A stretch of DNA of 64,000 nt, taken from positions 20,620,333 through 20,684,332 of the forward strand of contig OX393564.1 in NCBI GenBank assembly GCA_947652115.1, read 5' to 3'. How positions within the stretch are numbered: position 1 is the stretch's first letter; the number at the start of each line of letters is the position of its first letter. Positions 47,449 through 59,272 of this stretch are shown in pieces. The notes under the pieces were generated by a model. That model was not told the DNA's origin. It saw only the letters and a list, made by a program, of their open reading frames with translations, and made no database searches. The DNA comes from Blastomussa wellsi (Eukaryota > Cnidaria > Anthozoa > Scleractinia > Plerogyridae). A program made the position numbers and the translations under genes.

Positions 47449-47954
47449 TTAAGGGGGGAGAACCCTATCCACAAAACGGTTGCTATAGATGACTTCTAAC
47501 CATCATATTTTGGGTTTCCTTTCAATCCTTGGATTAGTTTTTTGCCATGTTTGTTCTATTGGAGGCTCACTTCACTTTTAGCAGCTTTGACCATATTTGG
47601 AAAGTCACGTGACCAGGACACATGCTAAAACTAATGCTAAAACTCTCACAGCTTACATCTTTCTCGGATGAAACCAAAGCTAATGGATAGAGTGCATTCA
47701 GATGCAAAATCTGTCGTACGGATTTGCTGAAATTCGCAATACTATAAAAGATGTAAGCGGTGTGAGTTTTATCCGTTTATGTGTTCTGGTCACGTGACTT
47801 TCCAAATATGGTCAAAACTACCAAAAGTGAAAGCAGCCTCCAATAGAACAAGCATGGCAAAAAACTAATCCCAGGATTAAAAGAGAATCCAAGATGTGAT
47901 GGTTAGAAGTCATCTATAGCAACTGTTTTGTAGTTAGGAGTCTCCCCCCCTTAA
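47449..47954. mobile_element. Fold-back element with ~210-bp inverted arms
   Basis: The arms 47449-47662 and 47745-47954 are complementary over most of their length. Termini are TTAAGGGGGGAG and CTCCCCCCCTTAA; internal matches include GGTCACGTGACTTTCCAAAT and GCCATG..TGTTCTATTGGAGG. It is a non-autonomous element between GPCR copies 5 and 6. Confidence 0.75.
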
Positions 47955-48874
47955 AGACTTTATTTGAGTCTTGCAAAAGTAAGATAATGCACAGAAACTG
48001 TTATCTTAACAATTTATCAAAGCACCAAGCTTTAAATTTAACTAGAAGGGATGGTTTTTCCTTGGGCTTCAAATTAATTTAAATATTTACCCTAAGAGTT
48101 TAAAAAAGTTCGGAACGGACTGTGATTGCTTTCCGTGTAGCAGCTCCAAAAGCTGTTCGTCTTCACAGGTGAATTTTCACAATTTTGTGCACGCAACAGT
48201 AGAGAATTGCTTGGTCTGCATACGATCCTAGTGGCCCATAAGGCCGGAGCTTATCCCGGTTTCTGTAGCATGAAGTGACTTTCTTCTCCGCCCTTTAATT
48301 TGTGTGATATTTTCACAGCCTTGCGAAAACTCCGTTCCTTGGTTAGTCATAATTATTCATTTAGGGCATCAATTTGTGATTTACACCGGGAGAGGTATAA
48401 TAAAACACACAAGAAACAGGTGTCATATTCTTATTGTTAAACTGGTGCAAGTTTTGATCTAGCCTGTACTTCGTTACCAACGCGGTAAATATGTTTAAAT
48501 TTTAAAAGAAAATACGTCACGGGAAAAGTTGTTCCATTTAATTTCTCATAAATCGGAAACCTCTGTTAATTGAAAAACAATTCTTTTAAAGATTTCACCT
48601 TCTAATTGCGATCACACGACAAGGGAAATGAAAAACTTTTAAATTTAATGAACTTTCAATTTTGGCTGCATGGTTTTAATTAATTTGTATTTAGCTTTCC
48701 CCTCCAGCCCCCACAAAATATATACCAAAAAAACATCAATTTTTGACGTAATGTGCATGAAATGATTTGAATGTGAACTGCGGATGTAAATGAAAGTGAG
48801 AAATGATCATCGCAGTGACTGAACTTCCAATTTATTGTTCAGAAATGCTGCAATTTACATCAGAAAGAAAACAG

Positions 48875-49602
48875 AGTGTCTTTCATTTCCATAAAACGCC
48901 ATTTTATTTAAATAAGGAATCATTTTTAAAAGGCCTTCGTCTTCATCAATTGGTTTCTGATAACCTGATGTTCTTCTTTCTAAATAAAACATAAAATACA
49001 AGAGACATCTTGACAAAACAATTTCCTCTGCTCTATATCCAAGTAAGTAAAATTCTACTTTTTGTAAGTTTTATCGAGAGAGACCATCTTGTCTGGAAGA
49101 AAGTAAAAACGATGTATTTCTGATATGAGTTCAGGAAATTCAGTTTGTGGATACATTCAACAAATAGGCTTTAATTTATAAAATCTATTTTGAAAATGAA
49201 AGCAAGAAAAATTATAATTAGTACTATTACATTAGGCAGAGCGTCTTTTTCATTTCCATAAAATGCCATTCTATTTAAATAAGGAATCATTTTTAAAAGG
49301 CCTTCGTCTTCATCAATTGGTTTCTGATAACCTGGTGTTCTTCTTTCTAAATAAAACATAAAATACAAGAGACATCTTGACAAAACAATTTCCTCTGCTC
49401 TATATCCAAGTCAGTAAAATTCTACTTTTTATGAGTTTTATCGAGAGAGACCATCTTGTGTGGAAGAAAGTAAAAACGATATCTTTCTGATTTGAGTTTA
49501 GGAAATTCAGTTTGTGGATACATTCAGCAAATAGGTTTTAATTTATAAAATCTATTTTGAAAATGAAAGCGAGAAAAACTATTAGCACTATGACATTAGG
49601 CA
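48875..49602 (+). repeat. Tandem duplication of a ~364-bp GPCR 5'-flank unit
   Basis: 48875-49237 and 49239-49602 are near-identical direct repeats, both containing AAGGCCTTCGTCTTCATCAA and CGAGAGAGACCATCTTGT. Diverged versions of the same flank occur upstream of copy 3 (37141-37560) and copy 7 (55085-55480). This suggests that duplication units in the cluster include at least 700 bp upstream of the coding exon. Confidence 0.75.
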
Positions 49603-49850
49603 GGTTTAATGATCACAATTAGACTCGCTCAGATGTTTTATTACAACCTAGCTGACACCAAATACTGAGTATGCTTTTGCCATTTATCCAACATCGAATT
49701 ACAAATATCGTAACGTCAGAAATTAAATATCATTATATTTTATCCATGGAATTGCCATGGAAGAGTAGAAATCATTAAAGTGAAGAAGACAAATTAGACT
49801 GATCGAGACTTTCCATAAAGCTGTTTGTGGTTTCAGAGTACGTCTCGACG

Positions 49851-50789
49851 ATGGCCTTCAATTCCTCTCGTTTAACAGACAGCTGGTGTTTGTTTCTATT
49901 CCTTCCAAACGTCGGTGAGAGCACTTCAGTTTACTATCAGGTAACTCTTACAGCCTGTGTTGTCACCTCACTTCTAGCACCGATGACGGTGGCGGGAAAT
50001 GCTTTGATTATGGCGGCAATTTGGAGGAACCCGTCTCTCAGGACTCCATCTTATGTTCTCATTGCCGGTTTGGCCTTGACAGACTTTTGCACTGGATTAC
50101 TAAGTCAACCGTCTTTTATTATGAACCAATTGGCGAAATTAGCTGCAAACAGAAACATGTTCTGCGTTTCTGGTGTTATCACACAGGGTGTTGCGTTCTT
50201 CTTTTCCTGGCTCACTGGCGTCGTCATGACAATAATAGCTGTAGAAAGATGGCTGCACATGAGCCGAAGATCTCTTCTTACAGTGCGTCGAGTCTTTGTG
50301 TTATATATCATGTTTGCAGTTTTGCTAATTGTACATGTAGCTTGTTACATGTATAATACGCTTTATGGGAACGGTGAATTCGACAGCATATTTAGCTTAA
50401 TTTTCATTTTAGGTGCAGCATTTTGCTTTGTTCTCACTACCTTAGCTTATTTCAAAGTTTTTCGAGTGATACGTCACCATCAAAATCAAGTACAAACAAA
50501 TGCGATTGACATCAAGAAATATAAAAAGTCTGTGTTCACAGTTCTGTGTATCCTTGCAATATTTTTACTAACTTACGTTCCGTATGTAAGCTGCGCCTTA
50601 GTATTTAGCATTATGGACGATTTCAGAACTAAATCATCCTACGCGGCGTTCAATATTTGCGCGGTCATTGTGTTTTCTTCGTCGTTTATGAATCCCTTTC
50701 TTTACTACTGGAGAATAAAGGAAATTAGAGATAGCGTAAGGAGTGTCGCAAAGAACTTATTTTGTAAAGGAAATGCAGAGGAATCGTAA
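49851..50789 (+). CDS. Rhodopsin-like (class A) GPCR, cluster copy 6
   Basis: An intact single-exon receptor of 312 aa from the ATG at 49851 (MAFNSSRLTDSWC). An in-frame ATG at 49827 would add 8 residues, but the later start aligns with every paralogue and follows a possible splice acceptor (GTGGTTTCAG). TM1 GNALIMAAIW; TM2 IAGLALTDF; the TM3 end is VERWLHMSRRS; a third loop FRVIRHHQNQVQTNAID lacks two residues found in copies 3 and 5; TM6 is FLLTYVPYVSC; TM7 is NPFLYYWR. It is closest to the pseudogene at 55619, sharing the same loop deletion. Confidence 0.9.
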   Translation: MAFNSSRLTDSWCLFLFLPNVGESTSVYYQVTLTACVVTSLLAPMTVAGNALIMAAIWRNPSLRTPSYVLIAGLALTDFCTGLLSQPSFIMNQLAKLAANRNMFCVSGVITQGVAFFFSWLTGVVMTIIAVERWLHMSRRSLLTVRRVFVLYIMFAVLLIVHVACYMYNTLYGNGEFDSIFSLIFILGAAFCFVLTTLAYFKVFRVIRHHQNQVQTNAIDIKKYKKSVFTVLCILAIFLLTYVPYVSCALVFSIMDDFRTKSSYAAFNICAVIVFSSSFMNPFLYYWRIKEIRDSVRSVAKNLFCKGNAEES

Positions 50790-50964
50790 TCATTTTAATA
50801 TTGGGAAACTATATAGTTGGGTGCCAACAGGTGACCACAGCGTACTATAAGAGTTTTTATATAATAACCAAATCAATGCGCGCGCTCTGATTGGTCAATC
50901 AGCTATGGTTTATTGTGCCAGTAAACTCATGGAAAAAGTACGCGTCTTCTGAATTATTATATAA

Positions 50965-51149
50965 AAGCAATAGACCACAAGTTTCTATGGTTTATAAGCT
51001 GATAAACCACTTGGGATGTTGGAAGAACACTCGAAGAATTCGTAAATCACTCGCCTGCGGCTCGTGATTTACAAATTCTTCTCGTGTTCTGCCAACATCC
51101 CGCGTGGTTTATCAGCTTATAAACCATAGAAACTTGTGATCTATTGCTT
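50965..51149. repeat. Long palindrome
   Basis: AAGCAATAGACCACAAGTTTC is mirrored by GAAACTTGTGATCTATTGCTT. The inner parts TTTATAAGCTGATAAACCAC and GGATGTTGG/CCAACATCC also pair. It is 185 bp, just downstream of GPCR copy 6. Confidence 0.65.
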
Positions 51150-51718
51150 AAGTATGAAAGTTTGCATGGATTTGTAATTTTGATGAAAATATCTCTTTTT
51201 CCCTTTGAAAAGCTGCAATAAAGTTTCAAACCTTACCTGGAGCCTTTCTAGAGCTTTTGAAAGTCATATGCGCGATTTTCATTCCAACGGTCTCTTCACA
51301 TAATAAAAGAGAGACAAGGTTGGAAAGCAAATTTTGAAAATCTGTCGAGCCCACTTCAGAAACGCTCGCTAAAAGTAGCTTTAAGCCAGACATACCTCGA
51401 TATTTCTTCCTCAAGTCCCAAAAGCGACGAATATCCAATCTTTTTATGTAATTTAAAAGCAAAAAGGTTGAATTTTGGAGCCAAGAACTTCCTTCGAACT
51501 TGATGGTTGCTCCCTTCGAGGACAAGACTGTTTAATGGCACCCAGATTTGAAACTGAATATATGAAAGACTCACTGATTCAAATACCAAGGCTCTTTCTT
51601 GTGGAATATTCTTTACTGGAAGAAGGCCTATTAACTAAAGACTATTTGAAAGATTTGAAACTTAACGTGGGCCACGTTAAGGCATATACTTCATATCGTA
51701 GCACACCATACAGTCACC
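51150..51718. other. Intergenic with overlapping orphan open frames
   Basis: Open frames of 77-99 codons on both strands overlap each other and show no domain or paralogue. I treat this as unannotated non-coding DNA between a palindrome and a SINE. Confidence 0.35.
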
Positions 51719-52187
51719 TACCATAACCGGACCGCCGACCGGTTAGCTCAGTTGGTAGAGCGCCGGACTACCGTGCGGGAGGTCTCGGGTTCAAGTCTCG
51801 AGACCGGACCAACACTCAGGGTCTTAAGATAACTGAGGAGAACGTGCTGCCTTTGTAACTAAAATCTGCAAATGGTCAGATGTTCTAGTTTTCTCGGATA
51901 AGGACGATAAACCGTAGGTTCCGTCTCCTGCATCTTTAATGTTACAGGTCAGCAGGGGACGTTAAAGAACCCACACACTTATCGCAAAGAGTAGGGCGTG
52001 GAGTTCCCGGTGTTGTGGTCTGCTCTGCTGGTTTGGGTTCGGGTGAGATCATGAATGGACTGATAGCGGCTGCTATGAGCGCCTTTACATGCTGACGTCC
52101 GATCTCACCCTGATTAGCTATGTAAATTGGCCCTGAAAAGCCCTATGTGGGATGGGTCAATCAAGTAAAAAAAAATATATATATATA
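51719..52187 (+). mobile_element. tRNA-derived SINE with LINE-like 3' tail
   Basis: The head carries an A box (TAGCTCAGTTGG) and B box (GGTTCAAGTCT), but the acceptor stem does not pair, so this is not a tRNA gene. The body continues about 400 bp and ends CTGAAAAGCCCTATGTGGGA...GTCAATCAAGT followed by an A/TA-rich tail. Possible short flanking repeats AGTCACC lie at 51712-51718 and 52188-52194. The tail resembles the LINE tail at 57566-57600. Confidence 0.75.
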
Positions 52188-53480
52188 GTCACCACGGTTG
52201 TGTTTAACAGTTTAACATTGCCATATATGGTATATCCAATAATGGGTGACTATATTTGAACTACCATGAAGCATATGCGCTTAACGTTACCCCATTAGAC
52301 GAACGGTTGTGGCAGTTTGTAACATCTAATAGAAAGATGACCTTTGACGCATGTAACTGTTCTGTTCTCTATGCAGTTCTTAGACTGTCTATTTAGATGC
52401 ACTGCTGTCATTTATCCAAATGTGTTATCATGATTTTTCTCTCTGATGTAAATAGCTTTTTCCTTTAGATGTAATAGTTTATTTATTTATTGTTTTTCTT
52501 TTTTCGAATTTATTTTTCAAATATTTTATTTCAACTCGACTCATTAGCTATTTAAGCTAGGGGACTAATAAGCTCCAGTCCTCGAGTCTGAATAAAGTAT
52601 ATTTATGTAAGTATCTAACACTTAGTGATTTTCTCTATCCTTCAGTGTTTTTAATTACATTTAAATTGTACATATGTGTAAATTTTAGCGTTTAGAATTA
52701 GAATTAGCTCTTTCCCTCCTGCAGAAATTGAGTAAAAGTGAAACCTATTTTGGTCAATTGATGACGTCAGAAGTGTAACAAAGGTCAACGTCGGTCAAGG
52801 GCGGCACAGGTGTCAAAAGATTAAGGCGGGGGTCTACCTGAATTTGAATGAAATTTTGAGAAGTTTAGAGTTGGCATAAAAGGAAGAAAATTAGTTTTGA
52901 AACACCCACAGACAGTTGACCCCCACCCAAGAGCAACCAACCCGGTAGGGGGACTGTTCGGGTGTGCATATTCTAATTTTAAACTTCAAATTTTAATTTT
53001 TCAACTCCATTAAATCTTCACTATTTCATATTTTCCTCCTCCTTTAAAAAACTCCCTCCTACAAAAAAAACCCAAAATCATCCAAAAATTTACAAAACAT
53101 CAAAAAACATTCACTGAGGTGGTGAGATGAATGAAGGGGAGAATGAAGGGGTTTGGCATTCCTTGAAACACCAACGAGCTAGGCGCTTTAAACCGGCTGT
53201 CAGGTAGAAGCTCGCCTTAATGTAAACTAATGAAAGGAGCTTAATAGCATAAATAAAATGAAATTCGGTCCGATTATTAACTTTGAATTTTGGCCTGGGT
53301 AAATTTCACACACTCGCACACCGTGCCAAACATAAATTACATTTGACAAACTGACTCTGATCATTTGACAAACTGATCAATTGAGTTACGGATAAACATG
53401 ACCGACGGTTTTCATTGACAGAAAAGAAAATTCCGGTGCACCTTCTTGCCGTGAGCTGATGCGAAATTTCAGAGAAAGCA

Positions 53481-54585
53481 ATGGCCTTCCACTCTCTCAA
53501 TTATCGGACAGCTGGTGTTCCTTTATATTTGTTCACATGGTAAAGACACCTTAGTTTATTCCGGTTTCTGTAGAATGAAGCGACTAGGAGTATTTCTACT
53601 CTCCCCTGGGTGGGATGCTAGTCCATCGCAGGGTTACCCCCAGCATTATTTTGCTGGTACCCATTTATACATCTGGGTGGAGAACATCACACTTGGGGTT
53701 TAGTTCACCGCGTTAACCAACGGTTTCTCGCATATAATTTATCAAGGTGAAAACAAACCCATAGCGTAGTTCAGGTATAAGAAATTTGACGACGCTTGGC
53801 TCTTACCGTTTGGTCAAGTCATATATGCCCCTCAGAGTTCGAACTTACGGACGTTCAGAGCGAGCAGGTTTTTCATTATTGGGCTGATATCCAGGATAGA
53901 GTACAGAGAAGTTCCAAGTTGATCTTAGTTTAATCCTCGTGAATCTGGTTTAGAAATCCACTGTACAATTCAGCATCCATATTCTAATTTCTGCGAAGAA
54001 TATTAAATAATTTCGGTTTTAGCCGTTACCAAAGTAACTGGTCGGCTGGCAAACAGTTTGGCAAGCCATCTTAAATCGACATGACATTCACAGCATCGCC
54101 CGAAATTCTGCCATTTCTACTGTGTTAGTGATGTTTATTCCATTGACCTCAGAGTTGTTTATACCGTCAGTGGCGCGAATGAAACCGCCTCGATTAGCTT
54201 TGCTATATGCGGGTTGCGTATTTCTCTAATTTGCTAAATTTACAACTATTGAAATAAAATGATGATGATGATAGCGAAGAAAAACAGCGTTCGTTTCCAC
54301 GTGATGATGTCAAACGGAGAATCGTGATTGGTTCTTGTACCTTGGGAATGGAAACACCTTTTCAACTTAACATGTTAAATGTCATGGGTGCTTTGTGTGA
54401 TCTTTTTGACCTATGCATTTATATTTACCACGGCAAATAATTTTCCTCGTGAACTGTCGGTCATACTCGCTAAATCTAGTTTCACGAGGTAGAAGGGCGA
54501 TCTTGCTTTGCTGTTGGAGGATAAAGTAAATTGGAGATAGTGTTAGAAATGTGGTTAGGAAATGGTGTTCTATAAATAATGGTAA
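53481..54585 (+). pseudogene. GPCR relic: 5' end (53481-53548) and 3' end (54502-54585), middle lost
   Basis: At 53481 an ATG in the family context encodes MAFHS and continues for about 68 nt with the N-terminal signature (GGACAGCTGGTGTTCC), then breaks into an unrelated dispersed repeat (53560-53700). About 950 nt later, 54502-54585 matches the last codons of the family (TM7 tail and RIKEIRDSV region) with frameshifts. Spacing and order fit one receptor gene whose core was deleted or replaced. Confidence 0.65.
53556..53700 (+). repeat. Fragment of the dispersed SINE family seen at 2045-2233
   Basis: The fragment contains CCGGTTTCTGTAGAATGAAGC, GGGTGGGATGCTAGTCCATC and GCAGGGTTACCCCCAGCA, the body of the family. 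It interrupts the GPCR relic that begins at 53481. Confidence 0.6.
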
Positions 54586-55618
54586 TAGGACTGAGTGGAG
54601 TCTAATCATGCGAGTGATAAACACAATCAGGAATATCAAGGAGTTTCAGTCGTATCAAGGAACGTGAAGTTCTTGGACACTATAGCCGCGCGCGCCCCAA
54701 TTTGGTCAAAAATAGGGCTAAGCACCATCAGATTCGAGAATCTTCCAATAGTTATGAATAACGAGAATATAGAACAATTAAAGTAAATTGCATACTTACA
54801 ATCATAAAAATTTAGTAAGTAACCCGGCGATAAATTCCACACAGACGTACCTGCAGGCAACTTGAATTAACGTTTACAAATAACGTTTGGAAGACTGGCC
54901 AGTTTTGGCTGACCAAATGTGGATAACAATTCAATTCAATTTTATTTCCATTTCGCAATGATACCGTGAGGTAAACGAAGATCCTTTGATCTGTGCTCGC
55001 TGCATGGTTTTAATTAATTTTTATATGGTTTTCCCTGCAGTTCCCGCAAAATAACCTAAAAACAATTATCTTTTTCTTTCAGAAATGCTGCAATTTCCAA
55101 AACGAAGAAAGTCCATTGTATCATTTTTTCATCAATCAAGGAGTGATTTCTGATAAGGTTTTGTCTTTACCGAATTGGGTTTCTGAAAAACTATTCAGTT
55201 GTTCTGCTTTTTTATTGAGTTTCAAATGATATATTTCTGATACGAGTTTAGCCCGTTTGTGGACATGATATGTTCAACAAATCGTCTTTTATAAAATTTG
55301 TTTTCAAAATTTAAGCCATAGGTAATAGGTCATTAGGGAGATTTGATTAATACAATTCAACTCTCCCAAGGTGTCTGGTGATGTTTATACGATTTTCATT
55401 TCAACCTGCTTAAAACCAAATACTTCAGTTGTCGTTTGAGCAGGCAACACAAAATTAAAACTACAAAGGAATAGTTTCGGATACGAAGTTTTAAAAATAG
55501 TGTGTTCACTGCATTGTCAGGGAAGAGCAGCAATTGCCGAATCATCCATCAAAATACAAAATTCACTGTACACTTATTTTTCGTTACGCTGTTTGTGGTT
55601 TCAAACTACTTCTCAGCG

Positions 55619-56521
55619 ATGGCCTTTAATTTATCTCGTTTACCGGACAGATCGTGTTTCTTTCTATTTGATTCAAACGTCAGTAACTCTTACAGCCTGT
55701 GTTGTCACCTCACTTCTTGCACCGATGACAGTGGTAGGAAATGCTTTGATTATGACGGCAATTTGGAGGAACCCGTCTCTCAGGACTCCATCTTATGTTC
55801 TTCTTGCTGGTCTGACCTTCACAGACTTTTGCACCGTATCACTAAGTCAACCGTCGTTTTTGGTGTACCAATGGGCGAGATTAGCTGGAAGCAAAGCGAC
55901 GTTCTGCATTGCTGGTGTTATCACACAGTGTCGCGTACTACTTTTCCGGCCTCACGGGCATAATCATAACAATAATATCTGTGGAAAGATGGTTGCATAT
56001 GAGCCGAAGATCTCTTCTTACAGTACGTCGAGTTGTTGTGTATCATGTCAATGGTTTCGCTATTTGCGTTTTTAGCTTGCAACTTGTATAATTGCCATTA
56101 TGCGAATGAATATGACAGTGTATTTACTTCGATTTTCATTTTTGCGGTAGCATTTAGTTTCATTCTCACTTCCTTGTCCTATTTCAAAGTTTTTCGAATC
56201 ATACGCCACCATCAAAGTCAAGTGCGAACAAATGCGATTGCCATCAAGAAATACAAAAGGTCTGTCTTCACAATTTTGTATATTCTTGCAATATTTTTGC
56301 TAAGTTACGTTCCGTATACGTGTTGCGTTTTTGTATTCAACATTATGGACGCTTTCAGAACTGAATCATCCTACGCGGCGCTCAATATTTGCGCGGTCAT
56401 CGTGTTTTCTTCGTCGTTTACGAATCCCTTGCTTTACTGCTGGAGAATAAAGGAAATCAGAGATAGCGTAAGGAGTATCACAAAGATCTTATTTTGTAAG
56501 GGAAACGCAGAGCAATCGTGA
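55619..56521 (+). pseudogene. Class A GPCR, cluster copy 7, disrupted
   Basis: Homologous over full length and closest to the intact copy at 49851. It begins MAFNLSRLPDRSC. A short deletion near 55683 removes the YYQ region and shifts frame. A second shift lies near 55930 (ITQ segment before TM3), and a third near 56035-56045 after SLLTVRRVV. The C-terminal half from FKVFRIIRHHQSQV to NPLLYCWR is open. ERW is retained. It cannot encode a complete receptor. Confidence 0.85.
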
Positions 56522-57449
56522 TAATTGTAATATTGGGACAATGTTGCGTACTGAACAGTAATAAGCAATGGATGAAGAATGACGACCTTCTAATTTCTGC
56601 ACCAAACTCACCACAAAACAGTGTCAAGCACAAAGACACGAGCAAAGTGGTCGCAAAGAGAAATTGCATTTAGGAAGGTTCCTGACTATTGGAAAGTAAA
56701 TGAGAAAACAGAAGGAAGGACATATGAACTCGCCATTCAGTGTAAGATAAACAAAATTGGTTTCATTTACATCTGAATGTAAGTTATAGTCATATTTGTT
56801 GGATCCATGATTTGCAGAATGATTTTAGATCTCAGTACCTTGCGGCTGATTATTTTCCATATCAAAATAAATCTCATGTATTGTAATTGTTTTCAAAATG
56901 GAAATAATCCAGTCAAATATGAAAAAAATGGAACAATACTTGGGTTCAATCGTGGACATAAGTGCATTCGCACTAGCTGGGAGAGGCAGACAACTTGTCG
57001 AACAATAGGCCATTTTACAGTCTCTGTGCTCACAGTTTCTGTGCTTAGTTACCAAGCCTTTGAGTGGAATTGAGGCTGAAGGTGACCTTGCATAGATACA
57101 AACCCTCTTGCTTTTGATATGTAAATCATTTTGTTGTTGTGCTAAATAGTTTCTGGTCTCTATCATGACAAGGTCACCCTGAACCTCGCTTTCATACAGA
57201 GGCCAAAACAAAGAAGCAGTTGCTCTATGAGCGGTCTGCTTTGCCCGCGGGATACATTTCTCCTTTTAATTAAGAACAATACAAAAATGCAAGGACAACA
57301 TGAAACCAACAAGGGGAAGAGAACGAAGGAAAACCAGTGTTCGTTTCCACGCGATGACGTCAAACGGAGAATCATGCTTGGCTCTTGTACCTTAAATTTA
57401 GGGCCAAATTATTTTCTGCTTTTTTTTCTCCTCGGTCCTAGTTTTTAAT

Positions 57450-57616
57450 CTCTTTATATCTCACCCATTTTATCGTACTTTCTTAAAGTGTCTTAGTTGT
57501 AACTTTCGTAATTATTTTTAGCTTTATATATTAAACATTTTTATTATTGTAATTATTAATTGTCACTGAAAAGCCCTCTTAGGGAGTGTCAATAAAGTTT
57601 GTATTGTATTGTATTG
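57450..57616 (+). mobile_element. LINE 3' end with TTGTA-repeat tail
   Basis: An AT-rich 3' UTR-like stretch ends CACTGAAAAGCCCTCTTAGG, GTGTCAATAAAGTTTG and TATTG repeats. The hairpin AGCCC/GGG before the tail is typical of LINE 3' ends. No coding part remains. Confidence 0.6.
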
Positions 57617-57984
57617 TACCTTATGAATTAAAACACCCTTCCAACTTACCACTACGAGCAGTCTGCTTTGCACACGCGATACATTTTGTCATTCTAATTT
57701 AGAACAATCTCAAAAACAAGTGCGAACAACTTGTCTGAGTTAATTGGGACACATTTTGTCACTAACGGACAAACTTCTGGCAGGACAATTCAGGATCATG
57801 CACATTCCCATGCACCTCCAAGAAAGACACTAGTGATTGGTTATATTGTGTTTTCCCTGAGATTTTAGCCGCGGTCTTGACAAATGTATGGAGGGTTGCA
57901 TCCACGAGTTGATTATTACTTTCTTTTTGCCGAGTTATAATGAGAAAATATGAATTGTTTTGCAGTATTCGGCTTTTTTGCGCG

Positions 57985-58447
57985 TAATGGCAGTAGCGAC
58001 AATTTGGAGGAAACCGTCCCTCAGGACTCCATCCTATGTTCTTCCTGCTGGTTTGGCCTTCAAAGACTTTTGCACTGGATACTACTTCCCTCTTAAGAGT
58101 CATCGTCATGACACCGATAGCGATATTTCTTGTGAGGTCAACTAGCAAAAGAGTTATTTCAGTAGAGTTATAGTTAAGGACTGCCAAAATCCTGACTTCA
58201 AGATTTTGGCCTGCCAAAACCCTGAATTCAAGATTTTGGCAGTCCTTAACTCTAACTCCACGCTATAACTCTATGAAGATAACTCTAACATTAGCCGTAC
58301 CCTTTCTTGTTTACAAACATGTCTTTTGATATTCAAATTTGCCAACCACGGAACAAAATAAGTCATTGTTTCGACAGCCAATTATGTTCTGCTTTACATA
58401 TTAATAGCAATCGCGTAAGGAGTATCATAAAAGAAATGTGTTGATAA
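57985..58447 (+). pseudogene. GPCR relic with internal deletions
   Basis: 57985-58075 encodes TM1-TM2 (TIWRKPSLRTPSYVLPAGLAF), then jumps near 58095 to a TM3 fragment (GTCATCGTCATGACA) and ends. A palindromic repeat (58164-58257) follows. 58401-58445 matches the last coding codons of the family (CGCGTAAGGAGTATCA, then a stop). This looks like one receptor copy reduced to three segments. Confidence 0.7.
58164..58257. repeat. Palindrome inside a GPCR relic
   Basis: AGAGTTATAGTTAAGGACTG and GGCAGTCCTTAACTCTAACT are inverted around two copies of TTCAAGATTTTGGC. Confidence 0.6.
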
Positions 58448-59223
58448 TAGTTTCACTTGTTAGATTCTTAAAACTTAAAACGTAGGAAACCTAAATTACT
58501 AGTCTACGAAAGAAGAAAAACACCAAAGAGGTGATAGTAAACCAAAAAGGAACAAGGAAGATTGAGACGGATTGCAAATAACGATTAAAGGAACAAACCG
58601 TGACGAAGCTCCGTTAATTGGTGAACAAACAGTACATAACAGTAGAAAAATTAGAAATAACAGTAACTGTACTGTATTTAAAGGGGTAGGTCGCGATATT
58701 TTAGAACCCTTTGTTTTTTCTTGTCACTAATGTGTTCTAAACTACAAATTGTCCGAGGAACGGTCTTTAATTGGGAAAATAACTACAGTCACATAGCAAA
58801 TAATGATAATTTCCGAGCATGAGCATTCCAGATGGGAAACAAAATGGTAATAAACTTGAAAGTAGTTGGGCCAGCGTTATTCAAGTTTTCTCAAACGCAA
58901 TCTTCTCCAATGTCTACATCCAAGCCCTGTTTCTCGATATGTTCATGAATTCTTCTACAGCTTCAAGTTATTTTGTATATTTCAGTTGATTTTTATTGTG
59001 CGCATCACTCAAAACAATCACTCAAGACAATGTGGCTAGATGGTTTGGACTGTAAATGGTCTTTAGGGCCGCCATAAACTAAAACACTCTGTTTCGCTTC
59101 ACTGTTTTTCAAAAATGTAAACAATTCTTCAATCTAGCTTACCAGACACCGAGAAAAACTCTAGTTTTACAACACCGAAATAGTTTTCAACTAATCAAGA
59201 GGTGGTGGTTCTTGATATCCAAC

Positions 59224-59272
59224 CTCGTTCCCAGGGTCCTCTCCTTCCCTTCCCCTGGAGAGAGACCCTGGG
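59224..59272. repeat. Short hairpin CGTTCCCAGGGTC
   Basis: CGTTCCCAGGGTCCTCT and AGAGAGACCCTGGGAACG form a 49-bp hairpin in the space between the GPCR cluster and HELB. Confidence 0.5.

Noticed and set aside
51740..51813. tRNA-like sequence
   Set aside because: The acceptor stem does not pair, and a 400-bp SINE body with retroelement tail follows.
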